NCBI RefSeq assembly: GCF_000425785.1
Contig: NZ_AUEC01000010.1
Span: forward strand, 218,354 to 282,353
DNA length: 64,000 bases
Reading direction: 5' to 3'
DNA from: Pseudomonas taiwanensis DSM 21245
Lineage (GTDB): Bacteria > Pseudomonadota > Gammaproteobacteria > Pseudomonadales > Pseudomonadaceae
In this document: positions 8,592 to 19,539 of the stretch, one piece after another
Numbering within the stretch: the stretch's first letter is position 1
How the letters are laid out: every line of letters starts with the position of its first letter
Notes under the pieces: generated by a model
Databases searched by the model: none
The model's input: the letters and a program-made list of their open reading frames with translations, nothing else
What the model was told of the DNA's origin: nothing
Program-made: the position numbers and the translations under genes

Positions 8592-10700
8592 CTACGCACG
8601 CATGCGGGTGATGCGGACCACGCCGGTCAGCGTACGCAGCTTCTTGATCACTCGCGCCAGGTGCACGCGGTCGTGCACGCTGACCACCAACTGGACCACG
8701 CTGATTCGACCGTCGCGTTCGTCCATGCTGATCTTCTCGATGTTGCCATCGGCGGCATTGACACTGCTGGCGAGCAGGGCGATCAGACCGCGCTGGTGCT
8801 CCAGCTCGACGCGCAGCTCGACATTGAATTCGCCAGTGATGTCCTTGGCCCAGGAGAGCTGCACGCACTTCTCTGGGTTGTGTCGGATTTCGCTGATGTT
8901 CCGGCAGTTCTCAAGGTGCACGACCATGCCTTTGCCTGCGGACAGGTGGCCGACGATGGGGTCGCCCGGAATCGGTGTGCAGCACTTGGCGTAACTGAGC
9001 ACCAGGCCTTCGGTGCCACGAATGGCCAGCGGGCCTTCCGGAGCCGGCAATGGTTCGCCTTCGGCCGAAAGCAGGCGGCGGGCGACGACATAGGCCATGC
9101 GATTGCCCAAGCCGATGTCTTCGAGCAGGTCTTCGATCAGTTCCAGACGGTACTCGGCAAGAATCGCCAGGATACGGTCCTGCGGTATCTGCTCCAGACT
9201 GCTGTCGAACCCGGTCAGCACTTTGTTCAGCAGGCGTTCGCCCAGGCTGATGGATTCGGAGCGGCGTTGCTGCTTGAGCGCGTGGCGGATGTGCGTGCGC
9301 GCCTTGCCGGTGACGACGAAGTTGAGCCAGGCCGGGTTGGGCCGGGCACCTGGCGCACTGACGATTTCCACGGTCGAGCCGCTTTGCAGGGGTTCGGAGA
9401 GCGGTGCCAGGCGGCGATTGATGCGGCAGGCGATACAGCTGTTGCCAACGTCAGTGTGCACGGCATAGGCAAAGTCGACAGCGGTGGAGCCTTTGGGCAG
9501 CTCCATGATTCGCCCTTTGGGCGTGAAGACGTAGACCTCGTCGGGGAACAGGTCGATCTTCACGCTCTCGATGAATTCCAGCGAGTTGCCGGCGCGTTGC
9601 TGCAGTTCGAGGATGCCCTTGACCCACTGGCGGGCGCGGGCATGGCTGCCTTTGGGCTGCTCGTCCTCGTTGGACTTGTAGAGCCAGTGCGCGGCGATGC
9701 CGTTGTTGGCCATCTCTTCCATCTCGCGGGTGCGGATCTGGATTTCGATGGGCACGCCGTGCATGCCGAACAAGGTGGTGTGCAACGATTGGTAGCCGTT
9801 GGCCTTGGGGATCGCGATGTAATCCTTGAACCGGCCCGGCAGCGGCTTGTACAGGTTGTGCACGGCACCGAGCACGCGGTAGCAAGTGTCGACCTTGTCG
9901 ACGATGATGCGGAAGGCATACACGTCCATGATCTCGTTGAAGGCGCGACGCTTGCCGCGCATCTTCTTGTAGATGCCATAGAGGTGTTTCTGCCGGCCGC
10001 TGACTTCGCCCTCGATACCGTCTGCAGCCAGGCAGTTGGCCAGTGACTGCTCGATCTTGGCGACGATTTCCTTGCGGTTGCCGCGAGCGCTCTTGACTGC
10101 CCGGTGGATGAGCGACGAGCGCATCGGGTGCATGGCCTTGAAGCCGAGGTCTTCGAACTCCACGCGCACGGTGTGCATCCCCAGACGATTGGCGATGGGG
10201 GCGTAGATTTCGAGGGTTTCCTTGGCGATGCGCCGGCGTTTTTCGCCCGACAGCACTTCCAGGGTGCGCATGTTGTGCAGGCGGTCAGCCAGCTTGACCA
10301 GGATCACGCGGATATCGCGAGCCATGGCCATGGCCATTTTCTGGAAGTTCTCGGCTTGCGCCTCGGCCTTGGTTTCGAAGTTCATCTGGGTCAGCTTGCT
10401 GACCCCGTCGACCAGCTCGGCGACGGTTTCGCCGAACTGCTGGCAGAGGGCTTCCTTGGCGATGCCGGTGTCTTCGATCACGTCGTGCAGCATGGCGGCC
10501 ATCAGGCTTTGATGGTCCATGTGCATGTCGGCAAGGATGCTGGCCACGGCCAGCGGATGGGTCACGTAGGGCTCACCGCTGCGGCGGCGCTGCCCGTCGT
10601 GGGCCTGTTCGGCGTAAAAGTAGGCGCGACGAACCAGGTTGACCTGCTCCGGGCCCAGATAGGTCGACAGCCGTTCGGCTAAGGCTTCTATACCCGGCAT
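8592..10700 (-). CDS. spoT: Bifunctional (p)ppGpp synthetase/hydrolase SpoT
   Basis: This 702-residue protein is full length for SpoT, which controls the alarmone (p)ppGpp. The HD hydrolase domain comes first (HDVIEDTG ~residue 69; [14 protein letters not shown]), then the RelA/SpoT synthetase region ([30 protein letters not shown]), a TGS domain ([14 protein letters not shown]) and a C-terminal ACT domain. The intact HD motif supports hydrolase activity, as expected when a separate RelA makes most ppGpp. It lies 59 bp after rpoZ, the usual proteobacterial arrangement. Confidence 0.97.
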   Translation of the reverse strand: MPGIEALAERLSTYLGPEQVNLVRRAYFYAEQAHDGQRRRSGEPYVTHPLAVASILADMHMDHQSLMAAMLHDVIEDTGIAKEALCQQFGETVAELVDGVSKLTQMNFETKAEAQAENFQKMAMAMARDIRVILVKLADRLHNMRTLEVLSGEKRRRIAKETLEIYAPIANRLGMHTVRVEFEDLGFKAMHPMRSSLIHRAVKSARGNRKEIVAKIEQSLANCLAADGIEGEVSGRQKHLYGIYKKMRGKRRAFNEIMDVYAFRIIVDKVDTCYRVLGAVHNLYKPLPGRFKDYIAIPKANGYQSLHTTLFGMHGVPIEIQIRTREMEEMANNGIAAHWLYKSNEDEQPKGSHARARQWVKGILELQQRAGNSLEFIESVKIDLFPDEVYVFTPKGRIMELPKGSTAVDFAYAVHTDVGNSCIACRINRRLAPLSEPLQSGSTVEIVSAPGARPNPAWLNFVVTGKARTHIRHALKQQRRSESISLGERLLNKVLTGFDSSLEQIPQDRILAILAEYRLELIEDLLEDIGLGNRMAYVVARRLLSAEGEPLPAPEGPLAIRGTEGLVLSYAKCCTPIPGDPIVGHLSAGKGMVVHLENCRNISEIRHNPEKCVQLSWAKDITGEFNVELRVELEHQRGLIALLASSVNAADGNIEKISMDERDGRISVVQLVVSVHDRVHLARVIKKLRTLTGVVRITRMRA

Positions 10701-10759
10701 GGATTCACCTCTTGCCGAGGAAGAGGGCCTTGTGCCGCACGATGTCGACCAGGCATGGA

Positions 10760-11023
10760 TCAGACCGCCTCGTTGGACTCGTCCTCGAACGCGGCGAAGA
10801 CCGGATCCTCGGTGACGATCTCTTCTGCGGCGATGAACTCAGGGGTAACGATACCTTCGGCGATTTCGCGCAGGGCGACCACGGTCGGCTTGTCGTTTTC
10901 CCATGCTACGCGCGGTTCTTTGCCGCCGGTAGCCAGCTGACGTGCGCGCTTGGTCGAGAGCATGACCAGCTCAAAACGGTTATCCACGTGTTCCAGGCAG
11001 TCTTCAACAGTAACGCGGGCCAT
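10760..11023 (-). CDS. rpoZ: RNA polymerase omega subunit
   Basis: This 87-residue omega subunit helps assemble the beta' subunit and is part of a ppGpp-binding site on RNA polymerase. The sequence begins [19 protein letters not shown] and includes the family motif [10 protein letters not shown]. The ATG at 11023 gives the standard length; an upstream in-frame extension is not supported. First gene of the rpoZ-spoT-ridA run. Its promoter must lie in 11024-11277; a weak TTCCCT/TAAACT pair is the best I can see there on the minus strand. Confidence 0.96.
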   Translation of the reverse strand: MARVTVEDCLEHVDNRFELVMLSTKRARQLATGGKEPRVAWENDKPTVVALREIAEGIVTPEFIAAEEIVTEDPVFAAFEDESNEAV

Positions 11024-11277
11024 GGTCTTCCTCAGTAGCAAATGCGGTAGGCGTGCAGCCCAATATGGGCGGGCGGACTCGATAGTTTAAAAAATCACCA
11101 GCCAATAGGGAAGCGCTGTTTTGTCCGGTGGCTCGGTGTCGGCTTCTGCGCGGGTACATCCGCGTCTGCTGGGAATGCGCGGGTCATGAACCGCGGCAGC
11201 CGCGAAAGGGCCGTTACAGACACCCTCGATGCATGATTCCGACGATAACGTCCCAGGCCCCAGGAACACAACATCCC

Positions 11278-12150
11278 TTACAACATTGCGTCGCGCAACC
11301 GGGGTGTCAGTTCTTCGAAGAGTGTCTGTACCGAGCGCAACGCCCGGCAGTCCGGCCGCGTCAACAGCCACAACTGGGTGTCGCAACCCGGTAGCGGGCC
11401 GCTCAGCGCCTCCACTCCAGGCAATGCGTGCACCATGTAGTCAGGCAGCGCCGCTACGCCAAGGCCAGTGCTCACCAGCTGGGCGATGGTCGACATGCCG
11501 CTGCACTGGTAGCGCGGGCTAAGCCCTGGGTACTGCTGGTTGCGCCAAACCACCGTGGGGTGATCCTGCATCGAGTCGTCCGGGGCGATCCACGGCACGC
11601 TGCTGGCAGACTCGGCCAGGCGTTCGCGCCACTGCGCTTGGCCGCAGATCACGTAGGAGGTGGACCCCAGACAGCGTCCGACCAGATGTTCCGGTGGCGT
11701 GTTGGTCAAGCGCAGGGCGATGTCGGCATCGCGTCGGCTCAGGTTGGCGAAGGTGTTGGACGTACCCATCTCCAGCGACAGCGCTGGGTAGTTCGGCATG
11801 AACGCAGCCAGCGCGGGCAGCAGCAAGGTGTGCATCACCGCCTCGGTGCAGGTCAGTCGAACCGTGCCGCTGACTACCTGCTCGCCGCTGGTCATGGCGA
11901 TGCGCGCAGCGTCCAGCGCTTGTTCGGCACGTTCGGCCTGTTCTGCCAGGGCCTGTGCGGTGTCGGTGGGCAGGTAGCCCTTGCGGCTTTTGACGAACAA
12001 GGCGGTGCCCAGCGCCGACTCAAGGCGACGTATGGAGCGGAACACGGTCGAGACGTCGACCTTGAGCAATTCGGCAGCCTTGGCCAGCGAGCGGCCACGT
12101 TCCAGGGCCAGGACCAGAGAAAGGTCGGCATGGGTAATCTGATATTGCAT
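11278..12150 (-). CDS. LysR-family regulator divergent from a glutamine synthetase-like gene
   Basis: This 290-residue LysR-type regulator has an N-terminal helix-turn-helix (SLAKAAELLKVDVSTVFRSI, discontinuous core residues 21-40) and a substrate-binding effector domain. It is transcribed away from the gamma-glutamyl ligase/hydrolase/permease genes and probably regulates them; this is inferred from the divergent layout. The reading frame stays open far upstream, through the antisense of the neighbouring gene, but only the ATG at 12150 gives a normal LysR length. Confidence 0.88.
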   Translation of the reverse strand: MQYQITHADLSLVLALERGRSLAKAAELLKVDVSTVFRSIRRLESALGTALFVKSRKGYLPTDTAQALAEQAERAEQALDAARIAMTSGEQVVSGTVRLTCTEAVMHTLLLPALAAFMPNYPALSLEMGTSNTFANLSRRDADIALRLTNTPPEHLVGRCLGSTSYVICGQAQWRERLAESASSVPWIAPDDSMQDHPTVVWRNQQYPGLSPRYQCSGMSTIAQLVSTGLGVAALPDYMVHALPGVEALSGPLPGCDTQLWLLTRPDCRALRSVQTLFEELTPRLRDAML

Positions 12151-12271
12151 TGGTGCACGCTCTGCTTGCCGAATTGCCAATGTCTGTTGCGTTGAGGCCA
12201 TTTTATAGTGAAACGGCCCCCGGTAATCAATGCAGCCGGTCGGGCAACCTATCCCCCGATGGGAAAGTGAA

Positions 12272-12279
12272 AAGAACAA
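12272..12279 (+). promoter_or_regulatory. Candidate Hfq/Crc catabolite-repression motif
   Basis: AAGAACAA matches the AAnAAnAA motif recognised by Hfq with Crc. It is 79 bases before the ATG of the ligase gene, further than most functional sites, so it counts only if transcription starts upstream of it. Confidence 0.25.
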
Positions 12280-12357
12280 CAGTAGCAACCATCGCCGCCG
12301 CCGAGGCGCCAGCCGTATCCCCTCACATCGCCGCAGCAAATCAAAGGATGTACAGCC

Positions 12358-13740
12358 ATGACGTCGGTAACCCCGTGCGCCAGTTCTTCCAGCGAGATGA
12401 ATGAATTCCTCAAGGCCCATCCGGACACTCAGTACGTCGATCTGCTGATCTCCGACATGAATGGAGTGGTACGTGGCAAGCGTATCGAGCGCGCCAGCCT
12501 GCACAAGGTGTACGAGAAGGGCATCAACCTGCCTGCCTCGCTGTTCGCCCTGGATATCAACGGCTCGACCGTCGAGAGCACCGGGCTTGGCCTGGATATC
12601 GGCGATGCCGACCGCATCTGCTACCCGATCCCTGGGACGCTTTCCGATGAGCCGTGGCAGAAACGTCCGACCGCCCAGTTGCTGATGACCATGCACGAAC
12701 TGGATGGGCAGCCGTTCTTCGCCGACCCGCGCGAGGTGCTGCGTCAGGTGGTCAGCAAGTTCGACGATCTTGGCCTGGACATCTGCGCCGCGTTCGAGCT
12801 GGAGTTCTACCTGATCGACCAGGACAACCTCAACGGTCGTCCGCAACCGCCGCGTTCGCCCATTTCGGGCAAGCGCCCGCAGTCCACCCAGGTGTACCTG
12901 ATCGACGACCTCGACGAATACGCCGACTGCCTCCAGGACATGCTCGAAGCTGCCAAGGAGCAGGGCCTGCCGGCTGACGCCATCGTCAAGGAAAGCGCCC
13001 CGGCGCAGTTCGAAGTCAATCTGCACCATGTCGCTGACCCGCTGAAGGCCTGCGACTACGCGATTCTGCTCAAGCGCTTGATCAAGAACATCGCCTACGA
13101 CCATGAGATGGATACCACCTTCATGGCCAAGCCCTATCCGGGTCAGGCGGGCAACGGCTTGCATGTGCATATCTCGTTGCTGGACAAGAAGACCGGCAAG
13201 AACATCTTCGCCAGCGATGATCCGCAGGAAAGTGAAACCCTGCGCCATGCCATCGGTGGCGTCCTGGAAACCATGCCTGCCTCCATGGCGTTCCTGTGCC
13301 CGAACATCAATTCCTACCGCCGTTTCGGTGCGCAGTTCTATGTACCCAACGCCCCGAGCTGGGGCCTGGACAACCGCACAGTGGCTGTACGCGTACCCAC
13401 CGACAGCCGCGAAAACGTGCGTATCGAGCACCGCGTGGCCGGTGCGGACGCCAACCCGTACCTGATGCTCGCGGCGATTCTCGCCGGTATCCATCACGGC
13501 CTGACCCACAAAGTCGAGCCAGGTGAACCGATCGAAGGCAACTCGTACGAACAGTTGGAGCAGAGCCTGCCGAACAACCTGCGCGATGCCTTGCGCGCGC
13601 TGGACGACAGCGAAGTGCTCAATCAATACATCAGCCCGGACTACATCGATATCTTCGTGGCCTGCAAGGAAAGCGAACTGGCCGAGTTCGAAGTATCGAT
13701 TTCCGACCTCGAGTACAACTGGTACCTGCACACGGTGTAA
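12358..13740 (+). CDS. Glutamine synthetase-family gamma-glutamyl-amine ligase (PuuA/PauA type)
   Basis: This 460-residue protein is related to type I glutamine synthetase but shorter and of the subgroup that joins glutamate to amines such as putrescine. Ammonia/ATP site elements are visible: ICAAFELEFYL (~142-152), NGLHVHISLL (~265) and FLCPNINSYRRF (~311), with a late RVPTDSRENVRIEHR. The ATG at 12358 has AAAGGA nine bases ahead; an internal Met at 12397 has a poorer site. Next come a gamma-glutamyl hydrolase (4 bp away) and a permease, together matching the gamma-glutamyl route of polyamine/amine degradation. The exact amine is not evident. Confidence 0.9.
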   Translation: MTSVTPCASSSSEMNEFLKAHPDTQYVDLLISDMNGVVRGKRIERASLHKVYEKGINLPASLFALDINGSTVESTGLGLDIGDADRICYPIPGTLSDEPWQKRPTAQLLMTMHELDGQPFFADPREVLRQVVSKFDDLGLDICAAFELEFYLIDQDNLNGRPQPPRSPISGKRPQSTQVYLIDDLDEYADCLQDMLEAAKEQGLPADAIVKESAPAQFEVNLHHVADPLKACDYAILLKRLIKNIAYDHEMDTTFMAKPYPGQAGNGLHVHISLLDKKTGKNIFASDDPQESETLRHAIGGVLETMPASMAFLCPNINSYRRFGAQFYVPNAPSWGLDNRTVAVRVPTDSRENVRIEHRVAGADANPYLMLAAILAGIHHGLTHKVEPGEPIEGNSYEQLEQSLPNNLRDALRALDDSEVLNQYISPDYIDIFVACKESELAEFEVSISDLEYNWYLHTV

Positions 13741-13744
13741 GCCC

Positions 13745-14494
13745 ATGAGCGCAATTGCGGTCCCCTTGATCGGTGTCAGCGCCTGCCGTCAGCAGGTGGG
13801 GAAGAACTCGTCGCACACGGTGGGCGACAAGTATGTCGAGGCGGCGGGCTTTGCCGGGCTGCCACTGCTGTTGCCGGCTCGCGATGCCGGCAGTGACACG
13901 CAGGCGCTGTTGGCGCAGCTCGACGGCATTGTTTTTACCGGTTCGCCTTCAAATATCGAGCCGCATCATTACAATGGCGCCCCCAGCGCGGAAGGGACCC
14001 GGCACGACCCTGCTCGTGACCGCCTGACCTTGCCGCTGCTGCAGGCGGCCATTGCCGCCGGTGTACCGGTGTTCTGCATTTGTCGTGGTTTCCAGGAATT
14101 GAATGTGGCCTTGGGCGGCACTCTGCACCAGCGCGTGCAGGAGCTGCCTGGCTTCCTGGACCACCGTGAACCTGAGGATGCACCCCTGGAGGTGCAATAC
14201 GGCCTTCGTCACCCCGTCAGCACCGAGCCGGGCGGGTTGTTCGAGCGCCTGGGCCTGGCTGCGCAGTTCGAAGTCAATTCGTTGCACAGCCAGGGTATCG
14301 ACCGCCTGGCCCCAGGGCTGCGTGTCGAGGCACGGGCCCCGGATGGCCTGATCGAAGCGGTGTCGATGGTTGATGCACCTGGCTTTGTGCTGGGTGTTCA
14401 GTGGCACCCTGAGTGGCGTTTCGCCGAAAACCCGGTCTCCTTGCGCCTGTTCCAGGCGTTTCGTGAGGCCTGCATTGCCCATGCTGCACGGTAG
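13745..14494 (+). CDS. Gamma-glutamyl-amine/GABA hydrolase (PuuD-type class I amidotransferase)
   Basis: This 249-residue class I glutamine amidotransferase-fold hydrolase would release the product amino acid (for example GABA) from its gamma-glutamyl conjugate. The nucleophile cysteine is in FCICRGFQELN (~residue 103-113), and the catalytic His/Glu pair is in VQWHPEW near residue 220. It begins 4 bp after the ligase stop codon, so the two genes are coupled. Peptidase C26 family membership is clear; the physiological substrate is inferred from the neighbours. Confidence 0.9.
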   Translation: MSAIAVPLIGVSACRQQVGKNSSHTVGDKYVEAAGFAGLPLLLPARDAGSDTQALLAQLDGIVFTGSPSNIEPHHYNGAPSAEGTRHDPARDRLTLPLLQAAIAAGVPVFCICRGFQELNVALGGTLHQRVQELPGFLDHREPEDAPLEVQYGLRHPVSTEPGGLFERLGLAAQFEVNSLHSQGIDRLAPGLRVEARAPDGLIEAVSMVDAPGFVLGVQWHPEWRFAENPVSLRLFQAFREACIAHAAR

Positions 14495-14537
14495 GGTCAT
14501 GACCCGAAGGTCTTGGATGACCTAAACCGATTCGCAA

Positions 14538-14572
14538 GCTTTCAATGAGTGAAAGCGCCTTGCTTGCAAGGC
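14538..14572 (+). promoter_or_regulatory. Tandem hairpins in the permease leader
   Basis: Two hairpins follow each other in the 114-bp gap before the permease. The first is GCTTTCA/TGAAAGC with a five-base loop; the second is GCCTTGC/GCAAGGC with a two-base loop. Neither is followed by a T-run, so a simple terminator is unlikely. They could slow polymerase, block exonucleases or bind a regulator. Confidence 0.4.
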
Positions 14573-14608
14573 CTGTGACAACAATTCCAATAGTTACGGC
14601 GTTTTCTC

Positions 14609-16150
14609 ATGAGCAATTACACAGAAGCCGGCCGCCCACCTGACGTGGCGACCGACTCGGGCAATACCTCGCGCGACAAAGGCCTGGCCAAGGGCCGTTT
14701 GGGCTTGCTGGCCAGCGTGGTGCTGGGCATTTCCACCATCGCGCCGGTCTACACCTTGACCGGCGCCCTCGGGCCAACCGTCCGCGAAGTCGGCGCTCAC
14801 CTGCCGGCGGTGTTCATCGTCGGTTTCCTGCCAATGCTGCTGGTGGCCCTCGGCTATCGCGAGCTCAACTCGGCGGAGCCTGACAGCGGTACTTCATTCA
14901 CATGGTCGGCCCGTGCCTTCGGCCCAATGATCGGCTGGATCGGCGGCTGGGGGTTGGTAGTTGCCACCACCATCGTGTTATCCAACCTGGCGGGCGTGGC
15001 GGTCGACTTCTTCTACCTGTTCCTTGCCCAGATCACCGGTCAGCACGAACTGGCGGCCCTGGCGGACAACCTGTTGATCAACATCACGACCTGTTGCGTG
15101 TTCATCGCCTTGGCGGTGTGGATCTGCTGTCGCGGCATGACCACGACCATGACGGTGCAATATGGCCTGGTAGCCTTGCAGCTGTTGGTATTGATCGGCT
15201 TTGCCTTTGCAGCGTTCGGCGAGACCACGGCGCCGCCCCCGCTGGAATTCGATTTTGCCTGGTTCAACCCGTTTGGCGTCGAGTCGTTCTCGGCGTTCGC
15301 TGCCGGGCTGTCGCTGTCGATCTTCATCTTCTGGGGTTGGGACGTATGCCTGACCGTCAGCGAGGAGTCGATTGGCAGTGACGAGGTGCCGGGCAAGGCA
15401 GCGACCTGGACCGTGCTGCTGATTCTCGGGCTGTACCTGCTCACGGCCATCGCCACCCTGCAGTTCGCTGGCATCAGTGAGGAAGGCCTGGGCCTGAACA
15501 ATCCGCGCATTCAGGAAAACGTCTTTGCCCACCTGGCCGGTCCGGTGATGGGGCCGTTGGCGATCCTGATGTCCATTGCCGTGCTGGCCAGCACCGCCGC
15601 TTCGTTGCAGTCGACCTTCGTTTCGCCCGCGCGCACCTTGCTTGCCATGGGGTACTACGGTGCCGTTCCGCAGAAGTTCGCCAGCGTCTGCCCGCGTTCG
15701 CAGACGCCGCGTTACGCCACCATCTGCGCAGGCGTTGCCGCGGGGCTGTTCTACGTAACCATGCGTACCCTCAGTGAGAACGTGCTGGCCGACACCATCA
15801 CCGCGCTGGGGATGATGATCTGCTTCTACTACTCGCTGACGGCTTTCGCCTGTGTCTGGTACTTCCGTGACAGCCTGTTCGACAGTCTGCGCCACTTCTT
15901 CATGCGTGGCCTGTGCCCGTTGGTGGGTGGGGTGATTCTGTCGGTGATCTTCGTGCGCACCGCGATCGACAGCGCTTCGCCAGACTTCGGTAGCGGCTCG
16001 CATGTGGGGGGGCTGGGGTTGGTGTTCGTGATTGCAGCGATCATCTCGGCACTGGGGATCGTACTGATGATGCTGTCGCGGATGCGCGCGCCGGCCTACT
16101 TCCTGGGGGCTACCCTGCGTCAGCAGGCTACCCTGCCTCTGCCGGAGTGA
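14609..16150 (+). CDS. APC-superfamily amino acid/amine permease
   Basis: This 513-residue inner-membrane permease has about 12 predicted helices. The first begins near residue 35 (LGLLASVVLGISTIAPVYTL, residues 34-53), and an ELNSAEPDSGTSFTWSARAFG loop, typical of APC carriers, follows at about residue 85-105. Being third in the gamma-glutamyl-amine cluster, it is the probable importer of the amine or amino acid degraded by the two enzymes upstream. It is convergent with gmk, separated by a strong hairpin. Confidence 0.88.
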   Translation: MSNYTEAGRPPDVATDSGNTSRDKGLAKGRLGLLASVVLGISTIAPVYTLTGALGPTVREVGAHLPAVFIVGFLPMLLVALGYRELNSAEPDSGTSFTWSARAFGPMIGWIGGWGLVVATTIVLSNLAGVAVDFFYLFLAQITGQHELAALADNLLINITTCCVFIALAVWICCRGMTTTMTVQYGLVALQLLVLIGFAFAAFGETTAPPPLEFDFAWFNPFGVESFSAFAAGLSLSIFIFWGWDVCLTVSEESIGSDEVPGKAATWTVLLILGLYLLTAIATLQFAGISEEGLGLNNPRIQENVFAHLAGPVMGPLAILMSIAVLASTAASLQSTFVSPARTLLAMGYYGAVPQKFASVCPRSQTPRYATICAGVAAGLFYVTMRTLSENVLADTITALGMMICFYYSLTAFACVWYFRDSLFDSLRHFFMRGLCPLVGGVILSVIFVRTAIDSASPDFGSGSHVGGLGLVFVIAAIISALGIVLMMLSRMRAPAYFLGATLRQQATLPLPE

Positions 16151-16154
16151 TGTT

Positions 16155-16173
16155 GGGGCCGCACAGCGGCCCC
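16155..16173. terminator. Hairpin between convergent permease and gmk
   Basis: GGGGCCGC-ACA-GCGGCCCC forms an 8-bp GC stem between two convergent genes. It lacks a T-run on either strand, so it is terminator-like rather than a textbook terminator. Confidence 0.5.
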
Positions 16174-16182
16174 TGTGAACCT

Positions 16183-17680
<1,498 letters not shown>

Positions 17681-17864
17681 GGGGAGTACCTCGCGTTGAT
17701 GGAGTGAACGGAAAAGCCTTTCGGCTGCAAGGCGCAGGATTGTAGCGCAGTGGGACCTTGGCGCCCAATCCACCCATGTTACAGAGTGGCCGCTGGGCAG
17801 TGGGAAAAGTCGACAGGCTGCCAGGCGCACGACAATAGGCATGTCCTCGCAAGGCGTCGGGCCC

Positions 17865-17870
17865 TATAAT
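17865..17870 (+). promoter_or_regulatory. Consensus -10 box ahead of rph
   Basis: A perfect TATAAT lies 38 bases before the rph ATG. No good -35 hexamer is seen 16-18 bases upstream (the bases there are near TGTCCT), so the promoter is only half supported. Confidence 0.45.
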
Positions 17871-17907
17871 GCAGGGCAGATTCAAAGTCCCGGTACAGGT
17901 ATCCCAG

Positions 17908-18630
17908 ATGAAACGTCCAAGTGGTCGCGCCGCCGATCAGCTTCGCTCGATCCGCCTCACCCGCAACTACACCAAGCACGCCGAGGGGTCGGTACTGGTC
18001 GAGTTCGGCGACACCAAGGTCGTCTGCACGGTCAGCGTCGAGAATGGTGTTCCCCGCTTCCTCAAAGGCCAGGGCCAAGGCTGGCTGACGGCAGAGTACG
18101 GCATGCTGCCGCGCTCCACCGGTGAGCGAAACCAGCGCGAGGCCAGCCGTGGCAAGCAGGGTGGTCGCACCCTGGAAATCCAGCGCTTGATCGGCCGTTC
18201 GCTACGCGCCGCCCTGGACATGAGCAAGCTGGGCGACATCACGCTGTACATCGACTGCGACGTGATCCAGGCCGACGGTGGTACGCGCACCGCTTCGATT
18301 ACCGGTGCCATGGTCGCTCTGTGCGACGCCCTGGCGGTGATCAAGAAGCGTGGTGGCCTGAAGGCTGGCAACCCGCTCAAGCACATGATCGCCGCCGTGT
18401 CGGTGGGTATGTACCAGGGTGAGGCCGTGCTGGACCTGGACTACCTGGAAGACTCCGCTGCCGAGACCGACCTGAACGTGGTCATGACCAGTGCCGGCGG
18501 CTTCATCGAAGTGCAGGGCACTGCCGAGGGCGCGCCATTCCAGTCGGAAGACTTCAACGCCATGCTGGCGCTCGCGCAGAAGGGCATGAACGAAATCTTC
18601 GAGCTGCAGCAGGCTTCGTTGGCTGACTGA
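17908..18630 (+). CDS. rph: Ribonuclease PH
   Basis: This 240-residue phosphorolytic 3'-5' exoribonuclease trims tRNA 3' ends. It begins [13 protein letters not shown] and includes [16 protein letters not shown] (~61-76) and [28 protein letters not shown] is at ~115-133 and contains the metal/phosphate site. The length is standard and complete, unlike the truncated rph of E. coli K-12. The upstream in-frame TTG/ATG codons are not needed. Confidence 0.97.
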   Translation: MKRPSGRAADQLRSIRLTRNYTKHAEGSVLVEFGDTKVVCTVSVENGVPRFLKGQGQGWLTAEYGMLPRSTGERNQREASRGKQGGRTLEIQRLIGRSLRAALDMSKLGDITLYIDCDVIQADGGTRTASITGAMVALCDALAVIKKRGGLKAGNPLKHMIAAVSVGMYQGEAVLDLDYLEDSAAETDLNVVMTSAGGFIEVQGTAEGAPFQSEDFNAMLALAQKGMNEIFELQQASLAD

Positions 18631-18649
18631 TTCCAGTCGATCCAGACGA

Positions 18650-18684
18650 AAATGGGGCCGCAAAAGCGGCCCCATTTCGTTTAG
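18650..18684. terminator. Bidirectional terminator between rph and crc
   Basis: AAATGGGGCCGC and GCGGCCCCATTT form a 12-bp stem with an AAAA loop, followed by a T-rich tail on the plus strand and A/T-rich bases on the minus strand. It lies between convergent rph and crc and can end transcription both ways. Confidence 0.85.
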
Positions 18685-19460
18685 ATGGTCAGCGTCCAGT
18701 CGTAATCCACAATCAGCGGCGCATGCTGCGAGAAGCGCGGCTGGCGTGGCAGGCGGGCATTGCGCACGAAGCGGCGCAGGCCTGGAGTGAGGATCTGGTA
18801 GTCGAACCGGTAACCCAGGTTGAGCATCTCAGCCTGCTCGTTGTCCGGCCACCAGCTGTACTGGTCACCTTCACGACTGACCTCGCGCAGCGCATCCACG
18901 TAACCCATGTCGCCGGTGATGGCGTCCATCCAGGCACGCTCCGGCGCCAGGAAGCCTGGCGACTGCTGGCTATCACGCCAGTTCTTGATGTCGAGCTTCT
19001 GCTGCGCCACGTAGAACGAGCCGCAATAGATGTATTCACGACGCTTGCGCCGCTGCTTGTCCAGGTACTTGGCGAAGTCGTCCATCAACTTGAACTTCTG
19101 GTTCAAATCTTCGTCGCCGTTCATTCCCGAAGGTAGCAGCAGGGTAGCGATGCTTACCTTGTCGAAGTCGGCCTGCAGGTAACGCCCGTAGCGGTCGGCT
19201 GTCTCGAAGCCCAGGCCCGTGATGACTGCCTTGGGCTGCATCCGCGAATACAGTGCCACGCCACCTTGGGCAGGCACTTCCGCGTCGCAGGCATAAAGGA
19301 AATAGCCATCGAGCTGGAAAGCTGGGTCATCGAGTTCAAAGGCCGAGGCGCGGGTATCCTGAAGGCAGATGACGTCGGCATTCTGGGCTTGCAGCCAGCT
19401 GAGCAATCCTCGCTCGGCCGCAGCCTGAATGCCATTCACGTTCACACTGATGATCCGCAT
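18681..19460 (-). CDS. crc: Catabolite repression control protein Crc
   Basis: This 259-residue protein has the exonuclease III/AP-endonuclease fold but is recognisable as Pseudomonas Crc (MRIISVNVNGIQAAAERG; REVSREGDQYSWWPD; LRRFVRNARLPRQPRFSQHAP). The metal-binding glutamate of active nucleases is Asp in ICLQDT, and the usual GDFN box is replaced by YCGSFYV. This agrees with Crc having lost nuclease activity. In Pseudomonas, Crc stabilises Hfq on A-rich motifs near start codons and so represses use of less-favoured carbon and nitrogen sources. Divergent from pyrE. Confidence 0.95.
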   Translation of the reverse strand: MRIISVNVNGIQAAAERGLLSWLQAQNADVICLQDTRASAFELDDPAFQLDGYFLYACDAEVPAQGGVALYSRMQPKAVITGLGFETADRYGRYLQADFDKVSIATLLLPSGMNGDEDLNQKFKLMDDFAKYLDKQRRKRREYIYCGSFYVAQQKLDIKNWRDSQQSPGFLAPERAWMDAITGDMGYVDALREVSREGDQYSWWPDNEQAEMLNLGYRFDYQILTPGLRRFVRNARLPRQPRFSQHAPLIVDYDWTLTI

Positions 19461-19539
19461 AAATGGCCCCAAAAATCTCGTGCGTGTATGATACCCGAGC
19501 TCAACTCATTTAGCTAAATCCGTGGTGCCCGAGACATTT

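Noticed and set aside
8661..10046. A 461-codon plus-strand open frame
   Set aside because: It is the antisense of spoT.
12151..13746. A very long minus-strand open frame continuous with the LysR gene
   Set aside because: It is the antisense of the glutamine synthetase-like gene; the LysR protein needs only the part starting at 12150. Long antisense frames are common in GC-rich DNA.
18681..19460. Calling this gene exonuclease III or AP endonuclease
   Set aside because: The catalytic GDFN box and the metal-binding glutamate are replaced, and the sequence matches Crc.
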